Shown: positions 45,429 through 55,500 of the stretch, one piece after another
Position numbering within the stretch: the first letter of the stretch is position 1
How the letters are laid out: the number at the start of each line of letters is the position of its first letter
Source: Apodospora peruviana
Taxonomy: Eukaryota > Ascomycota > Sordariomycetes > Sordariales > Lasiosphaeriaceae
Length of the DNA stretch: 64,000 nt
Direction of reading: 5' to 3'
Assembly (NCBI GenBank): GCA_033439685.1
Contig: JAUEDM010000003.1
Span: forward strand, 3,750,001 to 3,814,000
Program-made: the position numbers and the translations under genes
The notes under the pieces: generated by a model
The model's database searches: none
What the model was told of the DNA's origin: nothing
Seen by the model: only the letters and a program-made list of their open reading frames with translations

Positions 45429-45987
45429 TGTGCGGGGATTCAGATTGTGGTAATGTTGCGGGTTAATGTTGATCTGTTGATGACTTGTCCCGAGAATAAT
45501 GGGCAGCAGATACAATGAGCCTTTAACTCGCATTCTTGAGACTGGTAATCGATTCATTCTCCAATTGTTGGAGTGTGGAGTTCTATCTAGAAATAGGCAA
45601 ACGCGTCTCTCCACGGCTCTGGTGCCTGATTGTGTGGGGGCCATCCAGAATACCCCTGGCAGCTGCCTGGAACCAACCAATTTCAGAGTTTACCATGTGG
45701 GTCGTTTCATGGGCGCCCAGCCGCTTGTGATCCATTCCTACCTGGAATTGGAAACCCCTATCTCCAAGTCATCCATCATCTACCAGTCGATAGTCCATTA
45801 TCCAGCAGCATCCTCTCGTATCGCCAATTTGGGTGGTGAACTGGTGATCCGACAATGCCAGCCAGGATCGCACAGTCACCAGGCGTCATGCCCTTCTTGT
45901 ATTTGGCCAACAGGGTGTGCGTCAGAGCAGGTTGGGGATGCTTCGCAGCAGCAGGCTCATTGTGGCTTTTTTGAGTCTCGCCTCTGC
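45429..45987. other. Intergenic, F-box gene promoter
   Basis: 559 bp; nothing beyond the promoter of the F-box-like gene is recognisable. Confidence 0.5.
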
Positions 45988-47028
45988 TCATAAGAGAAGC
46001 CCGTTCGTCAAAAAAGGTCTCGAGCTTCCATTGTCTATGAAAGGCTCAGCTGACAAGAGCTTGAAGACGTCATCACGGCCGTGCTCTGCTGCGTAGGAGA
46101 GCGCAGTACGACCGTCCGAGTCCTCGGCGTTGACATCTACACGGCCGGTTGCTAGTAGGAGCTTGACGATGCTCGCCTGTCCAGCTTCGCAGGCTAGGGA
46201 AAGCGGTGTACGCTGCAGGCTACCAGTGCTTTCTGGTCCTGCCGATTCTTCCAGAAGGACGACAACGTTGGCCTCGAATCCTAACTTGCACGAGATCTTG
46301 GGGGGGGGGGGGGGGGGGGGGGTCATGCGTGGCTCGCAGCTATTGTCTTTTCGGTTGGAATTGGTGCAGAAGCCGAACGAGTTTGTTCGGGCTCCGTGGT
46401 GGATCAGGATCAGATAACGAATCACTTCGGCATGGCCGTTCTCGGCGGCATGGTCAACCGCTGTGCGTCCAGGCTGGTCTTCATGGTCGACGTCTGCACC
46501 CATCTCGACCAGGAATCTAACGATGACTGCATTACCGCCTTTCGATGCGAGGCAAAGTGGTGACTGCCCTCTGTAGCCTTTGGTATTGATATCGCGCTGA
46601 CAATCACGAACTAGCGATTTCGCAATCTCTAGATGGCCGTCGTAGGCAGCGTGGTGTAGTGCTGTCATTCCCGCAGTGTCTCGGAAACCGAGACGAGCAC
46701 CACGACGAATCGGAATTTCCACGACCTCGTACTGTCTGTTCTTAGATGCTTCGAACAGTGTTCTGTCCCTGGCGGCCTCGTACATGTAGCTGCCGTAACC
46801 AAAGAGGTGGCACATGACATCTTTGTCGCCATTCAACGCCACGCGCCACAGAGGGTCGGTCGGAATATCGCGTGAACTCTCCGACTGCTGCTGTACGATC
46901 TCTGGATTGCCATTTTCTGCCGCATAGCCAAGCGGGGCTCCCCCATCGTCGTCGTCGTCGATGACAGAATCCGAGTCCACGGGTCTCATGGCGGAGGCGG
47001 CAGCGATACTGCGACTTTTTGTTGACAC
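45988..47028 (-). CDS. Ankyrin-repeat protein with coding poly-C tract
   Basis: A single open frame of 346 aa. Ankyrin repeats are evident: M-T-A-L-H-H-A-A-Y-D-G-H-L-E-I-A, Q-S-P-L-C-L-A-S-K-G-G-N, R-T-A-V-D-H-A-A-E-N-G-H, and R-T-P-L-S-L-A-C-E-A-G-Q then R-T-A-L-S-Y-A-A-E-H-G-R. They mediate protein binding and often form the sensor part of fungal NLRs, but no effector or nucleotide-binding domain is attached. Between the third and fourth repeat lies a poorly matching insert (about residues 210-260) holding seven consecutive Pro encoded by a 23-nt C run on the coding strand. The insert could be an unrecognised intron, an expansion or an assembly error. The protein could be a receptor relic or a stand-alone scaffold. 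It lies upstream of, and in tandem with, the F-box and HET genes. Confidence 0.75.
   Translation of the reverse strand: MSTKSRSIAAASAMRPVDSDSVIDDDDDGGAPLGYAAENGNPEIVQQQSESSRDIPTDPLWRVALNGDKDVMCHLFGYGSYMYEAARDRTLFEASKNRQYEVVEIPIRRGARLGFRDTAGMTALHHAAYDGHLEIAKSLVRDCQRDINTKGYRGQSPLCLASKGGNAVIVRFLVEMGADVDHEDQPGRTAVDHAAENGHAEVIRYLILIHHGARTNSFGFCTNSNRKDNSCEPRMTPPPPPPPKISCKLGFEANVVVLLEESAGPESTGSLQRTPLSLACEAGQASIVKLLLATGRVDVNAEDSDGRTALSYAAEHGRDDVFKLLSAEPFIDNGSSRPFLTNGLLL
46300..46322. repeat. Poly-G run of 23 nt inside the ankyrin gene
   Basis: An uninterrupted G tract on the plus strand, read as C on the coding strand and giving a run of Pro. Any change not divisible by three shifts the frame and truncates the protein. 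Confidence 0.9.
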
Positions 47029-47363
47029 ATGACTCTTGGTTCAGGACGACGTTGTCGCTATCTTGGATTTGGATCGCTGATCACATTAATAGTTGTCCCC
47101 AGGAAACAGTCTGGCCAGAAAGATCCAGGAAAATTCGGGTGTGTTGGTGCATGCTAGTGCGTTGGTGGCCAGTTGTTGGCGGGAAAGGGGCCACACCTGA
47201 TGCGCCAGTGATCGATGATTCATGCTGCGTTATACACTGAAGTCTGAATAACACTTTGGAAAGGCAGACATTTCCGTGTTTGCCTCGCTACCTTGGAAGG
47301 AGATATGAGCTTTGATCTATTGAATTGTTTTGGTTTTGCCTCCTACGCCATCAGCATACCCTT
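47029..47363. other. Intergenic, ankyrin gene promoter
   Basis: 335 bp; promoter of the ankyrin gene and 3' end of the GH43 gene. No other feature is recognised. Confidence 0.5.
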
Positions 47364-48809
47364 TTATTCCAAATAAAACGTCGCCAATCCCCTTTGGGAG
47401 GCGTCCTCAGCAGCTCCAACATCCGCCAAAACAAGACTTCCACTGTTCCCCAGCTGGATATAATATCCCGCTTTGTCAGCCGCCTCGAACGAGACTCCCT
47501 TGGCGTCCGCCAAACCCTCCCGTTGGACAAAACTCGCCTCAGCCCCAAAGTTTCCCGACGTACTCTTCGCTTCAAACCGCAACTGCGTGCCCGAGTGTCG
47601 CAGGAAATTCCCCGGCTTGCTCGTCGACTCGAGACTCACCGTCCCAGCTGCGCCGGACAAGCCCGGGCTAACCAACCGGAACTGCGTTTCAGGCAAGCTG
47701 GGCGCACTATTGGCATTGCTGCTAGTGTACCGCAGGTAGGTGTTCGCACTGCCATACGACCGCAGCCGCACAGGCGTAACGCCGTCCGGCACCGGAATCC
47801 CAAAGTCCGGCGTCCCATCGGCCTTCCAGTACAGCTTCTGCACGCGCGTGCGCCGGTTCGGGTCGTTCAGCGGGTCGCCCTTGATCTCCTTGTACCCGCG
47901 GTCGTGGTAGACCATAACGTCGCTCTGGCCGTCCTCCGACACGGTAAACGAGTTGTGCCCGGGCCCCCACTGGTTCGTGTCCGCGTTGCTCACGAAGATG
48001 GGCGCGGACTGCTTGCTCCATGACGCCGGGTTCATGAGGTCCGACGACGCAGACGCGGTCAACAAGCCCATGCAGTAGTTATAATCCGTCGCGCTAGCAG
48101 AATAGGTCAAGAAGATCTTTCCGTTTCGCTGGATAACCGCCGGGCCCTCGTTGACCTTGTACCCGATCCGCTCCCATGACAGAGTCGGCCGCGAGATGGC
48201 AATCGCCGTACCTCTGATCGTCCAGGGGTTCTGCAGCGGCGCGAGCATGAGGCTACTATTCTCGTCCGTTCGCGACGGTTCCTGCTGCGCCCAGGCCAGA
48301 TACCGAGTGCCGTTAACAACAAAAGTGGTTGTGTCCAGCGAGAACGTGTCCCAGTTTGTTTTGATGATACCTTTCTCCGTCCAGCTGGCCGTCAGGGGGT
48401 TGGTGCCCGTGCCTTCCAGCACGAACGCCCGGATGCGCCATTGGCCGGAAACGCCGAGGGCCACGTAGACGTACCACTTCCCGTCGATGAAGTGCAGCTC
48501 GGGCGCCCAGACCTGGCCGCTGCCGACGCCCGACGCCTTGCGCTTCCAGATGGTCGTCTCGGCGGCGCTTCCTAGCGCCTGGATGGTCTGGGCGCGGCGG
48601 ATGACGATCTTGTCGAACTCGGGGACCGTGGCCGTGAAGTAGTACCATCCGTCCGTGTGCTTGACGATGAATGGGTCCGCGCGCTTCTCTGCAAGCGTGT
48701 TGGTGTAGCTTACTGCCGGAGATCCGGCAACTAGAGTCGGACTGATCAAGGTGATGCCGATGATGACTGCTGCCGCCACCGACAGGATTTGGCGTAAAGG
48801 GCGCAACAT
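47364..48809 (-). CDS. Secreted GH43 alpha-L-arabinofuranosidase with CBM42
   Basis: A single exon of 481 aa with a signal peptide (about residues 1-29). GH43 enzymes are inverting five-bladed propellers that remove arabinose from arabinan or arabinoxylan. The general base Asp45 is in R-A-D-P-F-I, the pKa-modulating Asp159 in S-L-D-T-T-T-F, and the general acid Glu221 in V-N-E-G-P-A, so all three residues are present. The conserved V-W-A-P-E-L-H (about 100-106) also fits. From about residue 325 a second domain begins with R-L-R-S-Y-G-S-A-N-T-Y-L-R-Y and contains F-L-R-H-S and F-E-A-A-D-K-A-G-Y-Y, the AbfB/CBM42 beta-trefoil that binds arabinofuranose side chains. The protein acts outside the cell on plant wall hemicellulose and, with the GH12 gene, points to plant-biomass use. 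Exact GH43 subfamily is not assigned. Confidence 0.94.
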   Translation of the reverse strand: MLRPLRQILSVAAAVIIGITLISPTLVAGSPAVSYTNTLAEKRADPFIVKHTDGWYYFTATVPEFDKIVIRRAQTIQALGSAAETTIWKRKASGVGSGQVWAPELHFIDGKWYVYVALGVSGQWRIRAFVLEGTGTNPLTASWTEKGIIKTNWDTFSLDTTTFVVNGTRYLAWAQQEPSRTDENSSLMLAPLQNPWTIRGTAIAISRPTLSWERIGYKVNEGPAVIQRNGKIFLTYSASATDYNYCMGLLTASASSDLMNPASWSKQSAPIFVSNADTNQWGPGHNSFTVSEDGQSDVMVYHDRGYKEIKGDPLNDPNRRTRVQKLYWKADGTPDFGIPVPDGVTPVRLRSYGSANTYLRYTSSNANSAPSLPETQFRLVSPGLSGAAGTVSLESTSKPGNFLRHSGTQLRFEAKSTSGNFGAEASFVQREGLADAKGVSFEAADKAGYYIQLGNSGSLVLADVGAAEDASQRGLATFYLE

Positions 48810-51721
48810 GGTGAGGGACTGGTTGACTGTAACTTATCACCACTGGCAGATACAGAGAGAACCTGTTGTAGGTAATGTCTAACATTTGTATCCCAATGAC
48901 TTACATGTAGGGGAGTATACATTTTGCCGGCCAGGACTCGCTTCCGTCCGCTCCCCGCACAGCATCAATTGTTCCTTGACCTTGGAGACTGCCAAGGTAA
49001 GGGGAATTTAGACGGATAATTAACAACCGGCGTAACAAGTACCGCAATACCACTCAATGGGTGGGTAGGTGCACGTGGCCACGGAGCAGGGTCAAAATAC
49101 ACATGGTCGGATATAGAGTAGCGGAAAAGATGATGTTTGGTGCCGCATTACATGGACGTAGGACTGGATACTACCTACCTGGTTGCGGGATGTATCCCAA
49201 CGCCATGTTGATTGGAGCGCATATGGTGCGATCGAAGTTTGAGAGATGATTGGAGGATCATTCAACGTCGTCTATCATTGTTGCTGGGCACGTGTGTGGT
49301 GTTTTCTCAGCAGGCTAGCCACTCCAAACTCCACGGAGCTACGCACGACATCATGAAATGCAAAAGGCCAAGGACCATGAAGTTGATTGACGGTTCCTCG
49401 TCTTATCTGGCTGATGGGAGTTATCCAATGAACAAAGGACGGTGTTCCCAACTTTGTTGTAGGCGTATTTGTGAGGTCGTCACCTTAACTAAGGAACCTT
49501 GCCGACAAGTTGTCCTGAAAGTCCCAAACAGCACCTAATGTTATTATTTACGAATGCCAATATGCAAGTTTCAAGGCTGCTTTCGCCAGCTTGGACTCTC
49601 CGCACTTGCGAGTTTGTAGCTGGAATTGAGAAATCTTCGTGGTGCAACAGCAGAAGGCAGTGACTCGAAGATAAAGTTCTCCTGTACTCTGATGTCAGTC
49701 GACCACTACTTCCCAGGCTCCGGTGACATGGCTTATTGCTGCTGTTCCTCCGTGCAGCAACAGAAGAACAGGACGAGAGACCGTTTTGCCAAATATCCGC
49801 TTTCACCGAACTTCCTTCTGACTCGAAGCCATCAAGAGAGCCAGTTAAAAAAGCACCCGCTGCTTCTTACCAGTACATAGGAGGTTTGAAGAACCAGTGA
49901 TGAACCGTCTTGTAGACCTTTCATATTATGACGCCTGGAGACGTTACCTAATGGCTGGTTATGGTCAGGTGATGGACTGGTTTGAGCAGCCACTATAGTC
50001 GTCATGGTCATGGCTGTGATGTTTGTGTTTAAGGACGGCGGAGACGATGTCACATACGCTGACTGTAGCGGCCCGTTGATGATGGAAGCCGTTCATTAGT
50101 TCGAGTTCTAGTTCTAGTCAATCATGCGTCAGATGAGCCGATAAACTGGAGCCTCAACTATTGTTGAAAACTCTGTATTTTCGACTCCGTCGCTCATGGC
50201 AAATATTGACTTGACTGACGAAAAAAGCCCGGAGCGGTTCGGCGTTCACCATCGACGATTGACAGCGGGACATATACCTATGTACCTATCTACACACCGC
50301 TGCTTATTATGGAGTATCCATGTGTAACATCGCCACTCGGTTCGCAAACTGAAAACAAGGTTCGGAGTGTTCCGTATGGGATCGGAGACCAACGGTTGTT
50401 GGCTGACGAACTGTGCAAACTCACTACTAACAGGTTCTGCGGTGATTCCAGCCATATTCTGTTAGTGGTACAAACTTGTTCCCCTGCCGACTTCTTTCCC
50501 GCAATGATGGATCGACAGAAACTGGGGAACGGCACCAGGAACCCCTCATTAGGGCTTGGGCGCATTTCCCCACGTGATCGTCAATGTGCATCAGCCCAGA
50601 ATAAACAACCGGTTTTTCTGTCTCCCCGCTTCCGAGCCCAACCAGCCCTTGGCGTTCCGACGGAACCCGGTTCCTTGCAGTAGCTCGTTTCGATTCCCCA
50701 CCTCCCTACTGCAGGTCCAGTTTTCTCTCTCCAATCACTGGGATGCCCGTTGGCTGGGATCATTCATCATCCACCACGGACAACGGATTTGTTTGTCGTC
50801 CGAAAATTTTGTCCCAGTTTTTTAACCTTATGCGATGACAGCCGTGAAACCCCCATATTCGTGGCGATAACCTCTGCCGGCCGGGCCTTTATTCGGGTGA
50901 AAATCGACAAAAGAATGCACTCAAGCGGAAACAAAAAATGGGCCAAATCGGGCGTGGCGCGTGTGTCCCGTCACTTTCCCCTGGGCCGCTGGTCTTGCTG
51001 CTCCTCACGGCCCCTGGCTCTGACGCGCAAGGGCGCCCGAACGGTGTGACAGGCCGCCTTGCAACCGCTTTACCGAGCTGATTTTTTTTCCTTTTTTTTT
51101 TTTTGTTGCTGCAACGTCGTGGCACGCCACCAGCGGTGCCACGCTTTGTCCACTGGCGTCACGCTTTGTCCCACTGGTCCATCGTGCCTGGCATCCCTGG
51201 CATCCCTGGCATCCCGATTTAAAGTTGGGTCAATCCCACGTTTGGGCCATCGTTGGTGGACTCCTTCACTCCCTCCTTCACCATTCCTCTTAACGTCGAC
51301 ACACTGTCGGTCCATTCATTCTTTCAGACCTCAGTTTCACCATTTCCCCCCCTTTCAACCCGACCTCGCCAGCGTTTCGGCTGCGACCGTGGCAGGCCAC
51401 TCACTCACTTTTTTGCACTCTTTTGCATACTGACACACTTACGAGAGCTTACCAGCCAGAGTTCAAGCATATCTCACTCATTTTCACAATTTCCTTGGGA
51501 GATTTTGACAGTCCAAAAGTTTGGCTCATCAATCACATTCTCTTTGCCCATCCAGCGGCCCGAGTTACACAAACAATACACACACTCTCTTCACAGAACC
51601 ACGGCAACCAGTCCATTCCAGTCCGGCTTCACATTTGCTTTTTTTGCATCTTTCTGCAAATATACCCCATGACAAAAGCTACGACAGACAGTGCAATTAT
51701 CTCACAAAAACCACAACAAAC
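48810..51721. promoter_or_regulatory. Long divergent intergenic region
   Basis: 2.9 kb between the divergent GH43 and GPI-protein genes. The last 700 bp is pyrimidine-rich with a T run (about 51091-51104) and three tandem CATCCCTGG units at about 51191-51217. It is probably the promoter and long leader of the gene at 51722. Frames here, including the upstream open part of that gene's frame, lack signatures. Confidence 0.5.
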
Positions 51722-52918
51722 ATGCATGGTGCTCCTACCGCCGTCCTCACCCTTGGGCTCGCCATTGGCGCTGCGGCCAAGGGAGTCTGGACCACTCCTC
51801 ACGACAAGTACTCTTCCTCCGTGGGAGTTCTAGGCTGCAAGATCAACACCGATAGAGTCGCCTACTGGCCAGACAGCATCGACTGCGACAACATCTGCAT
51901 CAAGCTCACCTATGGCAGCCGCTCCGTCCACCTGCTCCGCATCGACCAGTCCGGCGGCGCTTACGATATCAGCTACGATGCCTGGAATTACCTGCAGACC
52001 GGCAAGTCCGCCGCCGTCGACCCCATCAGCGGTGGGACGGTGGCCATGGAGTATGAGGAAGTGCCTGCCTCTGAGTGCGCCGACCTCATCTACACCCCGG
52101 GCAAGAAGCTACCGCTTAGCGCCGCGAACAGCATGAACTTCCTCGCCAGCTGTCTTGAGCAGCCAAACAGCTATGTCGCCAAGAACCATATCCTCTACAA
52201 CATCTGCGACCCCATCTGCACATTGGGTCACGACGAGGAGTGCACGCTAGATCTTTCTGTCAGCAACCAGCCCAGCTGCGGCCACACCCTGGGACTGACA
52301 TCAGTGCTGAAGACCGCGCCTGTCTACGACGTGCTGTACCAGTCGGGCAAGACTGTCGTGGCCGGCACCGGCGAGGAGGTATCACCCAAGGCAAAGGAAC
52401 CGACCGAGACCGAACCGGAAACCACACCAGAGCCGACCGCTCCGGTTCCCGCTCCACCAGCCGCCACGACCTCCACGGCCGCCGCTACCACCAACACCGG
52501 CGCCATCTTCAAGGAGCACACGACCACCGAGGTTCCGGTCGTCCCGACGGAATACCCGGCCACCACAGTTTCAAGCAGTACCAGCGTGTACGTCGCTCCA
52601 CCAAGCTCAGCGCAGCAGCCTCCGACATACAGCACCGGTGTGCCTCCTCCGCCTCCGGCCCCTCCCGTCAGCTCGACGGGATATCACGGCTACAACACCA
52701 CCATTCCTGCCCCCACTGGCGGCAGCGGGAGCGGCAAGCCTAGCGCTAGCCCGTCCACGACGTTCTCAGTCGTCACTTCTTCGTCTTCAACCGGCCAGAC
52801 TTCCCCCAGCAGCACGTCCGCTCCACCGGTAACTGCGGGGGCTGTCGGTAGGGCCGGGACCAGCTCCTTGGCATTCTACGCTGGCATCGTCATCTGCTCC
52901 GTTTTTGCCGCGTTATAG
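51722..52918 (+). CDS. GPI-anchored cerato-platanin/DPBB-like cell-surface protein
   Basis: A single exon of 398 aa from the ATG at 51722, chosen because it puts a signal peptide (about residues 1-19, ending A-A-A-K) at the start; the open frame continues upstream without sense. Residues about 20-125 resemble the double-psi beta-barrel of cerato-platanins: C-I-K-L-T-Y-G-S-R-S-V-H-L-L-R-I-D, then Y-D-I-S-Y-D-A-W-N-Y-L and V-P-A-S-E-C. About 100 further residues are Cys-containing. The final 180 residues are Thr/Ser/Pro-rich and likely heavily O-glycosylated, ending in a hydrophobic GPI-type signal. It is probably a wall or membrane mannoprotein. The fold match is by eye; expansin- or barwin-like relatives are alternatives. 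Confidence 0.75.
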   Translation: MHGAPTAVLTLGLAIGAAAKGVWTTPHDKYSSSVGVLGCKINTDRVAYWPDSIDCDNICIKLTYGSRSVHLLRIDQSGGAYDISYDAWNYLQTGKSAAVDPISGGTVAMEYEEVPASECADLIYTPGKKLPLSAANSMNFLASCLEQPNSYVAKNHILYNICDPICTLGHDEECTLDLSVSNQPSCGHTLGLTSVLKTAPVYDVLYQSGKTVVAGTGEEVSPKAKEPTETEPETTPEPTAPVPAPPAATTSTAAATTNTGAIFKEHTTTEVPVVPTEYPATTVSSSTSVYVAPPSSAQQPPTYSTGVPPPPPAPPVSSTGYHGYNTTIPAPTGGSGSGKPSASPSTTFSVVTSSSSTGQTSPSSTSAPPVTAGAVGRAGTSSLAFYAGIVICSVFAAL

Positions 52919-53146
52919 AGGTATTTGGATAGAAAAAAGGATAAAATTTATTATTCGTATGTATATAGTTATGACATCATGTACTCCAAAAAAACATCAT
53001 CAGAAAGGTGATGGGAGAGAGAGATACCATTGAGAAAATAAAGCTCAAATTTTGAACATTTACATTGACTTCAAAACTTGCTTGGGTCGGCAGTCGGCAC
53101 ACGTTAATGAGCCCCGGTACGGAACCTGGTAGTTCGTCGTCGTTGA

Positions 53147-54200
53147 TCAAAAAACAATGTCGCCTCCTATCCACAAGTCGTCTAGTTGGCAACTGGTGTC
53201 TCCTGAACGGCATGTCATGGCTGCAAGCTCTCCTGCACCCCTGACTGTTATGCATCCCGAAACCGACGTCAACGTAAGCACCTTGCTTGCCGGGTTATAC
53301 TGAAACGGGATTGATCCCTCTAAGCCCATAGTGCCTGTACACGACCCTTCGATGACGATGGCTGCTGGAGAAGAAAGTTTCGCTGCTGCTCCTGCTGCTG
53401 CTCCTGCTGCTGGCCCTGCTGCTGTGCACGGAAATTGCATGCTGCTGCCGACATACTGCATACTGAACAACACTACATCGGCGGGCTCTTTCGATTGCAT
53501 TACTGCTGTGTCGGATGGTGGTGGTGGCAGCGCGGAGTAATAAAGAGGCCCGTAGGCTTTGATCTGCCAGTACACCTTGTACCCCGTCAACGAGTCTCTG
53601 TCGGCGCAATTCGGTGTAGGGGGTGGGGCGTTGATGTTCATGGTCGTGTTGAAATTGTAGGACCTCGACCGCGTTACGCATCTCCCAGAGGAGCAATCAA
53701 GTTCCGAGGCGAGATCGATGGTACCCAGTGCCGTCATCGTATGCCTATTTTCCCCCTCCTTAGCAGTCATATAACCTACTTTTACTGCAGTAAGTACTCA
53801 GCACTCACCCATCGGAAACTCCATTCGAACAGTCAAACATGTGCGCCGCACGCAAGACTTTACGTCTCCAGTCCATGGCGAAGGAGACGGTTCTGTCGAT
53901 TGCTCGTCCTTTGCTGTTCACGCAGGGGAACCAGATTATTGTAGTATTGGAGGACTCTAGGAAACCGGCGGAAGACTCGGGCCGCCACGCGCCGTAGCAG
54001 CTGTAATCGGTTCCCGTGCTCGTGGTCAGGTAGAGGCCCACGACTGTGTCAGGAGAGGTCTTGTCGGGCGCGTCGTAGGTGAATTCGCCGAGGGTCCATT
54101 TTATTGGAGTGTTTGGGCTGTTGCAGGGGCGGGATGCGGATACTAGAAATCCTGGCAGGAGGAGGAAAGCGAAGGTCAGAGGTGAACTAGACCACTTCAT
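53147..54200 (-). CDS. Secreted cysteine-containing protein, unknown function
   Basis: Two exons, 54200-53809 and 53744-53147 (intron 64 nt), encode 329 aa. The start gives a clear signal peptide (about residues 1-22). The mature protein has about a dozen Cys, several N-glycosylation sites (N-T-T, N-T-T-M) and an A-G-A-A-A-G-A-A-A low-complexity run from GCA/GCC repeats near residue 255. It ends without a GPI signal or membrane helix. I recognise no enzyme family. It is convergent with the GPI protein gene, 230 bp away. It may be an effector-like or wall-associated secreted protein; that is inference from export and Cys content only. Confidence 0.72.
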
Positions 54201-54587
54201 CTTGCGCAGTAGTGAGTGGTATGTAAGATGTTGATGGAGATGTGTAGGGTGAGTGAGTGAGTGCAGTTGCAGTTGACCTTGCCATTTCTACTCTAGTCTG
54301 AGTACATACTGTCGTGTAGGATATGGGCCCTCGGAACATATCCGGTCTTCTAATGCCGGCAGATATGCGTGCAGATTCTATATTGGTCTGGCTAAGAGGG
54401 GGAGTTCGTGGAAGCCAATTTGGAACAATTTTGCCCCTAAAAGCTCCCTGTCTGCTCAGAAGGGTCCAGAACCAGTAGCCATGAGAGACAAAAAACCCGC
54501 ATCTTCTGAACAACAACGAAGACCAGAAGCTGTCGTTATTATTGAGAGGGCGAGAACGTGTTTCTGGACCCGGTGGTCTGCTTTATG
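54201..54587. promoter_or_regulatory. Upstream region of the secreted protein gene
   Basis: 387 bp between the secreted-protein start and the LINE tail. It must contain the promoter. No other feature is seen. Confidence 0.45.
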
Positions 54588-54623
54588 TTTTTTTTTTTTT
54601 TTTGGGGGGGGGGGGGGGGGGGG
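54588..54623. repeat. T16-G20 homopolymer pair
   Basis: Sixteen T directly followed by twenty G on the plus strand, which read as C20-A16 on the minus strand, immediately beyond the 3' tail of a minus-strand LINE. The A tract may be a poly(A) relic of retrotransposition. Confidence 0.85.
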
Positions 54624-54628
54624 CCAAT

Positions 54629-55500
54629 AGGGATGGATGGATGGATGGATGGAATTTATTTCGCCCGAAGGCACTAAGCCTAAAGGGCCTATGCACGCTA
54701 ACTATATTCGGTTCATCCAATTCTGCCATTGTCTCGTCCAAGCCCTCTACTTTTTCACCTTTAGACCACCCAACGCCTCTTATCGTATTATTAGCAGATC
54801 GCCTGGGAGTTCATATTCTCCAAGTGTTCAGCGTCCTATCTTCAGCAGCTAAAGCAGGATCTGCTGGTTGAGGCTACGCGGGCCCCTTGGTCAAGTTCTC
54901 TTACTGCGATGCATCTATTCTCTGTACGTCCAATTCCAGTCTTCCCGTTGATATGGCATACTTGATTGTTGCCCGAACTGCCTTCATGTCTGGTGTCTGG
55001 CGTCCATTTCTTGGGGTCCGATGGCGCTTTTCCTCCCAGATAGAACGAGAGACTCCCCCGTCTTGTTGTTGTATATTGCAGCATACCTCCTCGTAGAGCC
55101 GTCCACCTTACGCATCGTAGCAGGAAGTGATCCACAGTTTCCCTCCCGTGACCGCAATCGCATAGGTCGGATTCAGCTGCCCTGATTTTATATAAAAATC
55201 CGTTCAATTCCGGAGTTGTGCCAGTACACAGGCCTCATTTCGCTTCAGCTTGTCATACAGGTCGGTGAGTGTGTCTGCCCTGGAGCGCCACATCGATGGT
55301 CTTTAAGAAATTGCCCACCCCTTCCGGGAGCTTTGTCCGCTTTTGCCTGGCCGTTGCTAGTCTAATCGCAGTTGACTTGGCCTGCTGTACGTGGTGGTAT
55401 GGTGCATGCCCTCGCTTCGTTGCCCTTTGTGCTGCTGCTTTTGCTTCAGATCCCAGTGGAAAGTCACTGTCTATTGGTACCCACTGGAAGACCACTTGAG
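54629..55500 (-). mobile_element. Degenerate non-LTR (Tad-like LINE) retrotransposon, 3' end
   Basis: Read on the minus strand, 55495-55253 gives an RNase H-like end (V-F-Q-W-V-P-I-D-S-D-F-P-L-G-S-E-A-K). 55207-54842 gives the zinc-binding tail typical of fungal LINE ORF2 (K-I-R-A-A-E-S-D-L-C-D-C-G, then E-T-V-D-H-F-L-L-R-C). The 3' region ends in a tetranucleotide CCAT tail (54652-54631), as in Tad-group elements. The two coding pieces are in different frames and most of the element, including reverse transcriptase, is missing, so it is dead and 5'-truncated. The upstream break is placed near 55500 by loss of similarity and is approximate. Confidence 0.78.
54631..54652. repeat. (GGAT)n tetranucleotide repeat
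   Basis: About five and a half GGAT units on the plus strand, forming the 3' tail of the minus-strand LINE remnant. Confidence 0.85.
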
